Of a stretch of 64,000 nucleotides of DNA, positions 1 to 8,190 are shown one piece after another. The notes beneath the pieces were generated by a model. It made no database searches. It was not told where the DNA came from and saw only the letters and a program-made list of their open reading frames with translations. Location of the stretch: the NCBI RefSeq assembly GCF_001269885.1, contig NZ_LHVH01000017.1, forward strand, positions 1,076,940 through 1,140,939, given 5' to 3'. This DNA comes from Pseudomonas kilonensis (GTDB taxonomy: Bacteria > Pseudomonadota > Gammaproteobacteria > Pseudomonadales > Pseudomonadaceae). The translations under genes and the position numbers were made by a program. How positions within the stretch are numbered: position 1 is the first letter of the stretch; every line of letters starts with the position of its first letter.

Positions 1-1146
1 CTGGCCGTTCCATTCGAAAGGCGCCCTGAAGACAGTCAGCGCCTTGGTCAGAATGGGTTCTTGTAATTTGGCTTGCGTCCAGTTATTGCCGCCATCGACG
101 GAAACGTCAACGCGGGTGATTTTGCCGTGGCCGCTCCAGGCGATGCCACGCATCTCATGCAGGCCCTTGCGTGTCAGTTTCTGGGTGCCGGAAGGGTAGG
201 TCACCAGCGATTTGCACTCCATGACGAAGGAAAACTTCCGAGCTTTGCCGTCCGCCATCAAGTCGGTGTATTTGGCGGTTTCTTCCCGGCTGTAGGCGGG
301 CGCATCGGTGACATGAAGTCGGCGTAGCCATTTGATGTGGGTATTGCCCTCGTAGCCGGGGACAAACAGGCGCAGCGGGTAGCCCTGTTCCGGCCTTAGA
401 CGCTCGCCGTTCTGGCTGTAGACAACCATCACATCGTCCAGGCATTTCTCGATGGGAATGCTGCGTGTCATTGCCGCGCCGTCCGCCCCTTCGGCGATGA
501 TCCACTTGGCTTGCGGCTTGAGCCCTGCTTCATCCAGCAGGGTCTTCAGGGGAACGCCCGTCCATTCAGCGCAACTCACCAGGCCACTGACTTCGGCGGC
601 GGTTTTGCCCCAGGGAGGTAGAAACGATGGATTGCCCGAACACTCCATGAAGTGCACGCGTGACACGGCGGGGAACTGGCGTATCTCGTCCACGGTAAAG
701 ATCAAGGCGTTTTCGGTGAGGCCGTGGATCACCAGCCGGTGTTGCGCCGGATCGATTTGCGGGACACCTGCGTGGTGGCGCTCATAGAACAGGCCGTTCG
801 GTGTAATGATGCCGTCCAGCTCTTGAAGTGGGGAGGTGCTGTAGGCGGACATCGTGTCCTTCAGGCCGGGATATAGATTCCTGACGGCTTTGGTTTCGAA
901 CGTTGAAGGTTTGCCATAAGGGCTTGCAGTGGGAGCGCCAAGGCTACGGGTCCATTGCGGGACTTCAAGGGGCAGGTTCGGATCAAGAGGGGCGACGTTG
1001 GTCGTCTCTGCGCTGACCAAGTCGCTATCGCCCAGAGCAAAGGCAGCAGTACCGATAACGGCCCCGCTTTTAATCAAGAAATCCCTGCGAGCCAAAGATG
1101 TTTGAGGCATGTCTTGCTTGGCGGGGACCATGGATTTTTTTGTCAT
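1..1146 (-). CDS. Sulfite dehydrogenase, SoxC-like molybdopterin oxidoreductase (3' end outside window)
   Basis: The frame stays open from an ATG at 1146 to the window edge: 382 codons without a stop, so the C-terminus is missing. A GAGGG ribosome site lies just upstream of the ATG. The N-terminus carries a twin-arginine signal (ARRDFL followed by a hydrophobic, alanine-rich stretch), so export by Tat to the periplasm is expected. The core has the sulfite-oxidase-family molybdopterin pocket with its ligand cysteine in FMECSGNPS, and a C-terminal dimerisation domain begins around VTYPSGTQKLTRKG. The family oxidises sulfite or related substrates and passes electrons to a c-type cytochrome; a SoxD-like partner could lie beyond the edge. 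A TetR-type palindrome sits 47 bp upstream. SoxC-type is favoured over YedY/MsrP, but the substrate is not proven. Confidence 0.85.
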   Translation of the reverse strand, partial: MTKKSMVPAKQDMPQTSLARRDFLIKSGAVIGTAAFALGDSDLVSAETTNVAPLDPNLPLEVPQWTRSLGAPTASPYGKPSTFETKAVRNLYPGLKDTMSAYSTSPLQELDGIITPNGLFYERHHAGVPQIDPAQHRLVIHGLTENALIFTVDEIRQFPAVSRVHFMECSGNPSFLPPWGKTAAEVSGLVSCAEWTGVPLKTLLDEAGLKPQAKWIIAEGADGAAMTRSIPIEKCLDDVMVVYSQNGERLRPEQGYPLRLFVPGYEGNTHIKWLRRLHVTDAPAYSREETAKYTDLMADGKARKFSFVMECKSLVTYPSGTQKLTRKGLHEMRGIAWSGHGKITRVDVSVDGGNNWTQAKLQEPILTKALTVFRAPFEWNGQ

Positions 1147-1192
1147 TGTTGTTCCCTCTGATTCCTTTGTCGGGCTGGACCCAACGGCGAGT

Positions 1193-1218
1193 CTATAGAC
1201 CGATCGGTCGGTCTGTAG
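1193..1218. promoter_or_regulatory. TetR-type operator upstream of the sulfite dehydrogenase gene
   Basis: This 26-bp imperfect palindrome (22 of 26 positions symmetric) has the core ACCGATCGGT at 1199-1208. It lies between the tetR stop and the start of the molybdopterin enzyme. The same 10-bp core recurs at 2054-2063 before the DMT transporter, which suggests that one regulator binds both. Confidence 0.65.
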
Positions 1219-1331
1219 GTAAGCCTAGAACGAAAAACGCGCGTGGTCCAGTCGCAAGGACGACCATCGGTGATGGCACGTGAATGAGGGGAGCGAGGAA
1301 AGCGGCGCACTTGAAGCGCCGCTGATGACAG

Positions 1332-1949
1332 TCAAGCCGGGCGCGGCTCAACCTTCAGTCCGGGCAGGAGGGTGTCGCAAAAGAACGTCGCGATGGATTC
1401 CGGAGAGCGCGGGCCACCGGGCTTGATCCACAAGTAGCTGTAGTGGTGGATACCAAGAATAGCCTTCACGGCTAACGAGTCAGATGTGCGGAAGGTCCCC
1501 TCGCTCACGCCAGCCTTGAGGATATTCGACCAGAGCTTTTCATACTGCCGGTGCAGGTCGAGCAATTCAGTCTGGCGCTCGCCAATGACCGAATACACTT
1601 CTCGAAAACACACCGTCATTTCGGCCAGGTGGGTGACAATCGTGCGCATCACGATGGCCGAGAATTGGCGAAATTTATCTTCTGCAGGCTGGTCGCTCTC
1701 GCACAGGGGCGTGCCTTCTGCGATGAGCACCCGCAGATACCGGCTGGTGATTTCGAACAGCAATTCTTCCTTGCTACCGATGTGGTAATACAGCGCGCCT
1801 CGAGCCAGGCCAGTGGCTTTTTCCAACTCAGCCATGCCGGTCGCGTGAAACCCGCGCGTCGAAAACAACTGCGCGGCGATTTTCAGTATTCGCTCCTTGG
1901 TGCTTGTTTCAGCAGGTTCGGCAGCGACGACGGCGTTCTTTTTTCCCAT
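1332..1949 (-). CDS. TetR/AcrR family transcriptional repressor
   Basis: 205 residues, usual for the family. The N-terminal helix-turn-helix (about residues 17-63) is typical: KERILKIAAQLFSTRGFHAT, then LEKATGLARGALYYHIGSKEEL. The C-terminal helical domain would bind the ligand. The gene lies between a sulfite dehydrogenase and a divergent DMT exporter; palindromes with the core ACCGATCGGT occur 105 bp upstream of its own start and before the dehydrogenase. This is the usual layout of an autoregulated local repressor. The inducer is unknown; a compound exported by the DMT protein or oxidised by the molybdoenzyme is plausible. Confidence 0.9.
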   Translation of the reverse strand: MGKKNAVVAAEPAETSTKERILKIAAQLFSTRGFHATGMAELEKATGLARGALYYHIGSKEELLFEITSRYLRVLIAEGTPLCESDQPAEDKFRQFSAIVMRTIVTHLAEMTVCFREVYSVIGERQTELLDLHRQYEKLWSNILKAGVSEGTFRTSDSLAVKAILGIHHYSYLWIKPGGPRSPESIATFFCDTLLPGLKVEPRPA

Positions 1950-2053
1950 GGGTCGATTCCAACCGGTTGAACGTCAATCATACCCATGCGTGCGTGCTGA
2001 AGGATACAGACGGGAGAAGCTCATACCATGGTTGCAGGAAGATGGTTGTATTG

Positions 2054-2063
2054 ACCGATCGGT
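2054..2063. promoter_or_regulatory. TetR-type operator core between tetR and the DMT transporter
   Basis: A perfect 10-bp palindrome, ACCGATCGGT, in the divergent promoter region. It is identical to the core at 1199-1208. It is placed to control both tetR and the EamA transporter. Confidence 0.65.
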
Positions 2064-2141
2064 ACAGAGGCGCTTAACGTATTTTCAAGGGCGCGGTGGC
2101 GTCGAGTGTTCTGAGAGCCTGCCTGGGCATTGGGATCGACC

Positions 2142-3035
2142 ATGACAATAAGCAACTCCGTAACGAAGGCGTCCAGCTCGTCAGCTTCGGCAAGATTGAT
2201 CGCGATGATCTGTTTCGCCATGCTCGCCTTTGCCGCGAACTCGCTGCTGTGCCGCCTGGCGCTTAAGCACACCAACATCGATGCCGCGAGTTTCAGCGTG
2301 GTCCGGCTGGCCAGCGGGGCCTTGGTGTTATGGCTGATATGTGCCTTGAGACGGTCCTCCAGCACGATCAAAGGCAGTTGGAAGGGCGCCGCAGCCTTGT
2401 TCGTTTACGTCTTTGCTTTTTCTTTCGCGTACCGTCATTTGGAGACCGGGACGGGGGCGCTGCTGTTGTTTGGCGCGGTTCAACTGAGCATGGTTCTGTA
2501 CGGCGTGTTCAAAGGCGAGCGGATGCACACGTTGGCAGTCGTTGGGTTTGTGCTGGCGATTGTTGGCTTGGTTAGCCTGCTGCTTCCAGGTGCCGCAGCA
2601 CCTGACCCCGTTAGCGCACTCACGATGCTGTTATCGGGGGTGGCATGGGGGATCTACTCACTGCTTGGCAAAACTGTCGCCGATCCCTTGGCAACCACAA
2701 CCGGCAATTTCCTGCGCTCGATTCCCCTGGTCTTGATGGCAAGCGTGCCGTTTCTCTCAGCGTTGCGTTGGGATCCGCAGGGGATACTTTATGCGGTTCT
2801 TTCCGGCGCGCTAGCGTCAGGCGTCGGCTACGCGGTCTGGTACGTCGCGGTGCGTCATCTGGCAGCGTTTCAAGCCGCGACGGTGCAGTTGAGCGTGCCC
2901 ATCCTGGCTTCGCTGGCGGGCATCGTTTTTCTGGGGGAAAGCCTGAGCGTAAGGATGGTGTTGGCATCCATTGCTGTACTGGGCGGCGTTGCGTTGGTGC
3001 TGGGTGGCAAGCATGGCAGAGCCACAGGCAGCTAG
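2142..3035 (+). CDS. EamA/DMT family inner-membrane transporter
   Basis: 297 residues from the ATG at 2142; a TTG four codons upstream is less likely. About ten hydrophobic helices form two EamA repeats (for example LIAMICFAMLAFAANSLLC and the C-terminal VLASIAVLGGVALVLGG). The family exports small metabolites such as amino acids or drugs by proton antiport. The C-terminal end PILASLAGIVFLGESLS is the usual EamA signature. It is divergent from tetR with a shared palindrome, so it is probably derepressed by the TetR ligand. Substrate unknown. Confidence 0.85.
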   Translation: MTISNSVTKASSSSASARLIAMICFAMLAFAANSLLCRLALKHTNIDAASFSVVRLASGALVLWLICALRRSSSTIKGSWKGAAALFVYVFAFSFAYRHLETGTGALLLFGAVQLSMVLYGVFKGERMHTLAVVGFVLAIVGLVSLLLPGAAAPDPVSALTMLLSGVAWGIYSLLGKTVADPLATTTGNFLRSIPLVLMASVPFLSALRWDPQGILYAVLSGALASGVGYAVWYVAVRHLAAFQAATVQLSVPILASLAGIVFLGESLSVRMVLASIAVLGGVALVLGGKHGRATGS

Positions 3036-3139
3036 AGGCCCCGCTCGCTCAATCATGTGCACCTGCGCGTGCCTGAATTTGTTCGCTCAACCACTCAAGG
3101 ACTAGACTGGTGCCGCCCAGTCATAAGGCCCGTCAACCC

Positions 3140-3940
3140 ATGCTTCTCGTCCCGTCAGATACCGCCGAACAGACAAAACTCACCCTTGAGGTGGTGCTGC
3201 GCTATCACATGGCCTGGAAGCACCGCGACCTGGAGGCGATACTCGCGCTCTATCACCCGCAAGTGCAATACAACGATTTTTTCCAGAACCGCAGCATGGG
3301 CCTGACCGAGCTGCGCGCCTACATCACCGGCACGTTGCCGCGCCATCCCGATGAATATCTTGAGCACAATGACCGCATCCGCGCTGACGGCTGCACGGCA
3401 TTCATCCAGTACCAGACCGCTCTGAAGGGCAGTGGCGAGCGGGTGGTTTTTCGCACCAGCGAAGCAATCACCGTATGTGAGGGTCAGATCCTGCGTGTCA
3501 ACGAATACGCGTCACTCGTGCGCGACGGCGAGCCCCACGCCGGGCGTCGCGCCCCCGCCATCAGTAAGCTAGGGCTCTCGGCGCGCCAGTTGAGTTTCAT
3601 GGCGCGAGACTTGGCCGATTACTTTACCCGCCAACAGCCATTCCTGGATCCTGACCTGGATCTTGCTCGGATCGCCAGCGCCACCGGGTACAGCCGTAAT
3701 CAGTTGTCTTACCTATTGAATCAAGTGCTCGGGCAAAGCTTCTATCGCTACGTGACTCAGGCTCGCTTGGCCTACCTCCTTGAACGCCTCGCCAGTTACG
3801 ACGAAAACGCACCCATCGATGCCCTCGCAGTGGCTGCCGGATTCAATTCCACCTCGGCGTTCTACAAGGCTTTCCGCAGCCATACCGGCTGCACACCAAA
3901 AGCCTGGTTGAAGGCCAATTGCGCGCGTACCCGCAGATAA
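3140..3940 (+). CDS. AraC-family regulator with N-terminal NTF2/SnoaL-like domain
   Basis: 266 residues from the ATG at 3140; a GTG 30 bases upstream is an alternative. Residues ~10-135 resemble a SnoaL/NTF2-like alpha+beta cone (VLRYHMAWKHRDLEAILALY, FRTSEAITVCEGQILRVNEY). Residues ~150-265 form an AraC double helix-turn-helix (DLARIASATGYSRNQLSYLL and VAAGFNSTSAFYKAFRSHTG). AraC regulators usually have a cupin sensor, so this fold is a less common choice and may bind a small ligand. The gene sits 45 bp ahead of the PuuB-like oxidase, cupin and PotF-like genes and probably regulates them. Confidence 0.85.
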   Translation: MLLVPSDTAEQTKLTLEVVLRYHMAWKHRDLEAILALYHPQVQYNDFFQNRSMGLTELRAYITGTLPRHPDEYLEHNDRIRADGCTAFIQYQTALKGSGERVVFRTSEAITVCEGQILRVNEYASLVRDGEPHAGRRAPAISKLGLSARQLSFMARDLADYFTRQQPFLDPDLDLARIASATGYSRNQLSYLLNQVLGQSFYRYVTQARLAYLLERLASYDENAPIDALAVAAGFNSTSAFYKAFRSHTGCTPKAWLKANCARTRR

Positions 3941-3985
3941 CACAGGCCCCTTCGCTGCGCATTAAGCTCTGTCGGCAATCAAACG

Positions 3986-5422
3986 ATGGAGCAGGTAATG
4001 GCTGGTTGGGGTGGTGTGAGTTTGTGGATGGAGCAAGTCGACGAGGCGCTGACGCCGCGTCCGGCGTTGCATCAGGATCTGCGAGCCGATGTGGTGATCA
4101 TCGGTGCCGGCTACAGCGGCCTTTGGACGGCCTATTACCTCAAGCAGCAAGCACCGCACCTGGATATCGTCATAGTTGAAGCACAGATTGCCGGTTTCGG
4201 CGCCTCCGGCCGCAATGGCGGCTGGTTGATGGGGAATCTGCTCGGCGAAGACCGACTCCTGGGGCCCTTGCCCGCCGCCCAACGTCATGCAGGATATCAA
4301 CTGCTGCACGGAATCCCCGATGAAGTGGCGCGGGTGTGCCACGTCGAAAGCATCGATTGCGAACTGCGTAAAGGTGGCGTGCTGTACTGCGCGGCGCGGT
4401 ATCCCGAGCAAGAACGGCGCCTGCGCGAACAACTCGCTGCCGCCCATGCCCAAGGCCTGGGTGAGGACGATTATCGCTGGTTGAGCGCTCAGGCCTTGTG
4501 CGAACAATTGAATGTGGCCCAGGCGTACGGCGCCCTGTATTCACCTCACTGCGCGACCCTTCAACCTGCCCGGTTGGTACGGGGGCTAGCCGATGTCGTG
4601 GAACGCATGGGTGTGCGGATTTTCGAGCAAAGCGCTGTGCTCGACTGGACGGCAGGCCAAGTTCGAACCGAGCACGGTCGGGTGAGCGCCGATTGGGTGG
4701 TGCCGGCAGTCGAGGGATATGCCAGTGCCTTGCCCCCGTTAAACAAATATCAACTGGCCGCCCAGAGCCTGATCGTTGCAACTGAGCCGCTCCCGGCCGA
4801 TGTGTGGGCCGAAATTGGACTTAGCCGTGGCCAGGCTTTCAGCGAAAACAGCCGACAGGTCACCTACGGTCAGCGCAGCCGCGATGACCGCTTGGTATTT
4901 GGTGCCCGAGGAGGCTATCGCTTTGGAGGTCGCCTGCGCAGTGACTTCAACCTCAGTCAGGCCGAACGTGAGTTGCGCCAGTACCTGTTCAGCGAGCTAT
5001 TTCCGATGTTGCGCGATGTTCGCCTGACTCATGCCTGGGGCGGCAACTTGGGCGTCGCGCGGCGCTTTCACCCGCACATGCTGGCCGACCGCCGCCAGAA
5101 AATTGCACTCGCCGGTGGCTATGGCGGCGAAGGCGTAGGCGCCAGCAACCTGGGTGGTCGCACCGTGGCCGCGCTGATTCTTGGTCAGGACAACGAACTG
5201 ACCCGCCAGCCTTGGGTGTGGGCCGACCGTCCGCTGGCCTCGTTGCCACGCTGGGAGCCAGAGCCCCTGCGCTGGCTGGGTTACAACGCCATTATCCAGA
5301 GCTTTGTTCACGAGGATCGGATATTGGCCAACCTCCATGTACCGCGCTGGCGTCGCCGGATGGCCGAGGGTCTGGCGGGTTGCATGGAACGATTGATGAA
5401 GTCCAAGGAGCCGTTCCCATGA
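3986..5422 (+). CDS. FAD-dependent oxidoreductase, PuuB/DadA-like
   Basis: 478 residues. The dinucleotide-binding motif is VVIIGAGYSGLWTAYYL (about residues 35-51), followed by GFGASGRNGGWL, a DAO-family FAD motif. The C-terminal FAD loop is GGYGGEGVGASNLGGRTVA. This layout is that of gamma-glutamylputrescine oxidase and related amine oxidases, which oxidise a substituted amine to an aldehyde with oxygen. Its stop overlaps the start of the cupin gene (ATGA), so the two are translationally coupled. A PotF-like protein downstream supports a polyamine or related amine as substrate. Which amine is not shown. Confidence 0.85.
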   Translation: MEQVMAGWGGVSLWMEQVDEALTPRPALHQDLRADVVIIGAGYSGLWTAYYLKQQAPHLDIVIVEAQIAGFGASGRNGGWLMGNLLGEDRLLGPLPAAQRHAGYQLLHGIPDEVARVCHVESIDCELRKGGVLYCAARYPEQERRLREQLAAAHAQGLGEDDYRWLSAQALCEQLNVAQAYGALYSPHCATLQPARLVRGLADVVERMGVRIFEQSAVLDWTAGQVRTEHGRVSADWVVPAVEGYASALPPLNKYQLAAQSLIVATEPLPADVWAEIGLSRGQAFSENSRQVTYGQRSRDDRLVFGARGGYRFGGRLRSDFNLSQAERELRQYLFSELFPMLRDVRLTHAWGGNLGVARRFHPHMLADRRQKIALAGGYGGEGVGASNLGGRTVAALILGQDNELTRQPWVWADRPLASLPRWEPEPLRWLGYNAIIQSFVHEDRILANLHVPRWRRRMAEGLAGCMERLMKSKEPFP

Positions 5423-5760
5423 AGATCGATCATTTTCGCGACACCCCGCACTTGTCTCTCGGGGAATCGGGCGCTGTCGGCGTACCGCTGGGTGAGCCGG
5501 TTTCACAGGTTGCCACGACAAGCGTTGAACGCGATGACGGCGTCGAAGCCGGCGTGTGGGAATGCACCCCCGGCCGCTGGCGGCGCCAGATCGTGCAACA
5601 GGAGTTCTGCCATTTCATCCAGGGACGCTGCACCTTCACCCCGGATGGCGGTGAGGCTCTTTATATCCAGGCCGGCGACGCATTGATGTTGCCTGCGAAC
5701 ACCACGGGAGTCTGGGACATACAAGAAACCGTTCGCAAAAGCTATGTGCTGATTTTCTGA
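5419..5760 (+). CDS. Cupin-domain protein
   Basis: 113 residues. A single small cupin barrel: FCHFIQGRCTFTPDGGEALY followed by AGDALMLPANTTGVWDIQE, as in the DUF861/(S)-ureidoglycine-like cupins often found beside PuuB-type oxidases. The first-motif metal-ligand histidine is only partly conserved, so catalysis is uncertain. The ATG at 5419 overlaps the stop of the oxidase by four bases, indicating one transcript. Probable role: a small enzyme or binding protein of the same amine pathway. Confidence 0.8.
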   Translation: MKIDHFRDTPHLSLGESGAVGVPLGEPVSQVATTSVERDDGVEAGVWECTPGRWRRQIVQQEFCHFIQGRCTFTPDGGEALYIQAGDALMLPANTTGVWDIQETVRKSYVLIF

Positions 5761-5804
5761 ACTGCCTTCATCCATAACGCTTAGAACAAAGGTTGAGGTC
5801 TCGT

Positions 5805-6878
5805 ATGTTGAAATCGATCGTTCCGCTACTGTTGATCGCGTCCACCGCTCAGGCGGCAGACACCGTCAGGATCTACAACTGGAGCAGTTACATTGCCCCA
5901 GATACCCTGCAAAACTTTACCAGCCATACCGGGCACCCGACTCAGTATGACGTGTACGACAGCAACGAGGTCCTCGACGCCAAACTGATGGCCGGCCGTT
6001 CCGGGTATGACGTGGTGTTTCCCTCCAACCACTTCATGGCCCGGCAGATCAAGGCCGGTGCGCTGAAACCGCTGGACCGTAGCAAACTGCCGAACTGGCA
6101 GAACCTCAACCCGACGCTGATGAAAGTTCTGGAGGCCAACGATCCGGGCAACCGATACGGTTTCCCGTACCTGTGGGGCAGCACCGGCATCGGCTACAAC
6201 GTCGCCAAGGTCAAGGCAGTCCTGGGCGATGTACCGATAGACTCATGGGACATCATCTTCAAGCCGGAGAACATGAAAAAACTCGCCCGATGCGGCGTAG
6301 CCATGCTCGACAACGGCCCCGAGATCCTTCCCATCGCCTTGAACTACCTGGGGCTTGGGCATCACAGCAAGGACAAGGCCGACTACGAGAAGGCCCAGGC
6401 GCTGCTACTCAAAGTGCGGCCCTATGTGAATTACTTCCACAACTCCAAGTACACCAGCGATCTTGCAACGGGAGACGTGTGTCTGGTCGTCGGGTTCTCT
6501 GGCGACGTGATGCAGGCGGCCGCCAGAGCCAATGAGGCCGGCAATGGCCAACAGATTGCCTACGCCATCCCCAAGGAAGGCTCACCCATGTGGTTCGACA
6601 TGGTCGCCATGCCTGCCGATGCTCCGAATGAAGCTGCCGGTTACGCGTTTCTGAATTACCTGCTGGACCCCAACGTCATGGCTGACATCAGCAACCACGT
6701 GCACTATGCCAACGGCAATGCTGCCGCTGAAGGCATGGTCGACAAGGCCATTCTCAACGACCCGATGGTGTACCCGCCTGAAAGCGTGATGAAGAAACTC
6801 TTTGTGCTGGAAGCGATGCCGCTGGAGACCGACCGGCTGCGCACGCGTGTTTGGAGTCGGGTTAAAAACGGACAATAA
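5805..6878 (+). CDS. Polyamine-type periplasmic binding protein, PotF-like
   Basis: 357 residues from the ATG at 5805, preceded by GAGG. A signal peptide (MLKSIVPLLLIASTAQA) precedes ADTVRIYNWSSYI, the hallmark start of PotD/PotF proteins. Further family marks are DVVFPSNHFMARQIKAG, WGSTGIGYN and VGFSGDVMQAA. The family binds putrescine, spermidine or related amines for an ABC importer. No permease or ATPase genes follow, so it either uses a transporter encoded elsewhere or acts as a sensor. It is the last gene of the AraC-oxidase-cupin cluster. Confidence 0.88.
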   Translation: MLKSIVPLLLIASTAQAADTVRIYNWSSYIAPDTLQNFTSHTGHPTQYDVYDSNEVLDAKLMAGRSGYDVVFPSNHFMARQIKAGALKPLDRSKLPNWQNLNPTLMKVLEANDPGNRYGFPYLWGSTGIGYNVAKVKAVLGDVPIDSWDIIFKPENMKKLARCGVAMLDNGPEILPIALNYLGLGHHSKDKADYEKAQALLLKVRPYVNYFHNSKYTSDLATGDVCLVVGFSGDVMQAAARANEAGNGQQIAYAIPKEGSPMWFDMVAMPADAPNEAAGYAFLNYLLDPNVMADISNHVHYANGNAAAEGMVDKAILNDPMVYPPESVMKKLFVLEAMPLETDRLRTRVWSRVKNGQ

Positions 6879-6889
6879 AGTCAATCGTC

Positions 6890-6914
6890 GATGATGCGGG
6901 CAGCCCGGATCATC
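6890..6914 (+). terminator. Hairpin after the PotF-like gene
   Basis: An 11-bp stem with one mismatch (GATGATGCGGG / CCCGGATCATC) and a 3-base loop, 12 bases after the stop. There is no T tract, so it may stabilise the 3' end rather than terminate by itself. Confidence 0.35.
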
Positions 6915-6980
6915 GGCGGCAGGTCCGCGGTGCGAAAGCATGCCTCACACTGGCACCATGACCGCTTGATGTGCTCTAGA

Positions 6981-7120
6981 AACAAGTCCAGAATCAAGTC
7001 TTTTCCTGCTCCGGCTAGAAAAGAAACCCCTTAAATTTCAACGAGTCGGACACCAGATACGAGTCTCGTTTCCCGCTCCAAGATTCAGAAAAAAGCCACT
7101 CAGATGAGTGGCTTTTTTTT
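6981..7120 (+). repeat. Direct repeat copy 1 with tRNA-Gly 3' end and terminator (att-like scar)
   Basis: This ~140-bp element recurs, diverged, at 21773-21910. Both copies share AAGTCC-GAATCAAGTC and TTTTCCTGCTCCGG. Bases 7060-7080 are identical to the last 21 bases (with CCA) of bacterial tRNA-Gly(GCC) as I recall it from the E. coli gene. The tRNA body is absent. A terminator stem GCCACTC/GAGTGGC with eight T follows at 7095-7120. A tRNA 3' end without its tRNA is the classic scar of a site-specific integrative element. No integrase is present nearby. Confidence 0.65.
7088..7120 (+). terminator. Rho-independent terminator
   Basis: Stem GCCACTC-AGAT-GAGTGGC flanked by six A and eight T, so it can work in both directions. 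It belongs to the tRNA-derived repeat and is probably the old tRNA terminator. Confidence 0.8.
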
Positions 7121-7179
7121 GTCTGAAATTTATGTGCTGAGGTGTGAGTCGTTTCTCGTCTATCGTGCCCTCTCGAATC

Positions 7180-7518
7180 TCAACCTAGGTCAGGATCTAG
7201 GGAATCTGCTTTTAAAGTTTTAACTACGTCCTTCGGGTTTGCTTTGTAGCATTCAATCATATGGTTGCAATAATCACCGACGGTGTAAATTGTTAATTTT
7301 CCAGCAATTATCGATTTGTATTTTTCTCTGGTGCATACGTCCAGTATGTCACCTTCGATTACATCGTATTCATTTTTTCTGAATAAACCAGGAGGGCGAG
7401 TGGCTTTGAGGTCGCGTCCAAATACTGAACTTTCATTAAAGGTATCTATAGGGGTGTTAAATATACTGGCAACTCGTTGCGTGGCAAGCTTGCGAATGGT
7501 TTTATCTTGATTTTTCAT
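7180..7518 (-). CDS. Small hypothetical protein, weakly acyl-carrier-like
   Basis: 112 residues, AT-richer than the neighbourhood. The sequence has FGRDLKATRPPGLFRKNEY in the middle and LTIYTVGDYCNHMIECY near the end. The TVGD helix recalls the C-terminal helix of acyl-carrier-like (DUF1493) proteins, but the attachment serine (DSL) is not evident, so the resemblance is weak. The start overlaps the 3' end of a broken upstream gene on the same strand, suggesting former translational coupling. Base composition and IS debris suggest transfer. An immunity or accessory protein is another possibility. Function unknown. Confidence 0.55.
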   Translation of the reverse strand: MKNQDKTIRKLATQRVASIFNTPIDTFNESSVFGRDLKATRPPGLFRKNEYDVIEGDILDVCTREKYKSIIAGKLTIYTVGDYCNHMIECYKANPKDVVKTLKADSLDPDLG

Positions 7519-7816
7519 GTTTTAACTCATGTGTAGTCGACCCCATTGCCTGCGAATCTCTGTCGTGTGACGCATTGCGGCCGATATAGGCATGCAACCT
7601 ACCAGAATTATCGTCGCGTTCGTGCGGACTCCAGCAAAGTATTAGTAGCACTCTGCCGAACAATCCTGCAATGTTTTCCATCGCTGCATTATGAATGCAT
7701 GTATTGGGGTTTAATGTAATGCTGTTCAGGTCGTCATCTGAGACAGTCGTGTCGATATACTGTATCGCCCAATTCTGAAAGTCAGGATGTGTTTTTGCTA
7801 ATGGGATAAATGTATA
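7502..7816 (-). pseudogene. 3' fragment of an unknown gene, 5' part lost next to an IS5 remnant
   Basis: On the minus strand one frame is open for 105 codons and ends in TAA at 7502, overlapping the start of the 112-residue gene by 17 bases. It reads FIPLAKTHPDFQNWAIQYI near its N-side and IGRNASHDRDSQAMGSTTHE near its end. No good start with a ribosome site is present, and the frame closes at 7817, just where IS5-derived sequence begins. This looks like the tail of a two-gene unit beheaded by insertion or recombination. I do not recognise the family. Confidence 0.5.
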
Positions 7817-7863
7817 TCAGCAATGCCCAGCTGCTGGATAATGTAAGCATTCCCTCAAGATAA

Positions 7864-8190
7864 CGTTGCCGCCCACGCAAACGCTGCAATGGGTTGCTTA
7901 CCGACGAGGGTTACGGCATTGAAGCACTGCGTCGATATCGCGATCAGTATCGAACGCAACTCGCCATCCCGCTGCGCTCGATGAAGCGCAAACCCAAACC
8001 CGACCTGTCAAGACTGTTTGATCGGCCCAAGTACCGACAACGCCATATCATCGAACGTATGTTTGGCTGGCTGAAAGAGAACCGCAGGATCATGACGCGC
8101 TTCGACAGACTCGCGAAAAGCTATGCCGCCATGGTTTAACTGGCTTGTTCCATGCGATGTTTGCGATATCTTTTTGCGTATAGAGCCTAA
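7864..8190 (+). mobile_element. 3' remnant of an IS5-family transposase
   Basis: The frame reads RPRKRCNGLLTDEGYG, then RQRHIIERMFGWLKENRRI, which matches the last third of IS5/IS427-type DDE transposases and holds the final catalytic glutamate region. The 5' two thirds are absent. An in-frame TAA at 8137-8139 interrupts it; beyond that the same frame continues LACSMRCLRYLF to a TAA at 8188, like the normal end of the family. So the element is truncated and carries a nonsense mutation. No terminal inverted repeats were identified. Confidence 0.8.

Noticed and set aside
3155..3367. Short antisense frame in the AraC gene
   Set aside because: It lies fully inside a gene with clear AraC motifs and lacks a ribosome site.
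7060..7080. A functional tRNA-Gly gene
   Set aside because: Only the 3' 21 bases match; no acceptor 5' strand, D arm or anticodon arm precedes them. The same holds for 21852-21872.
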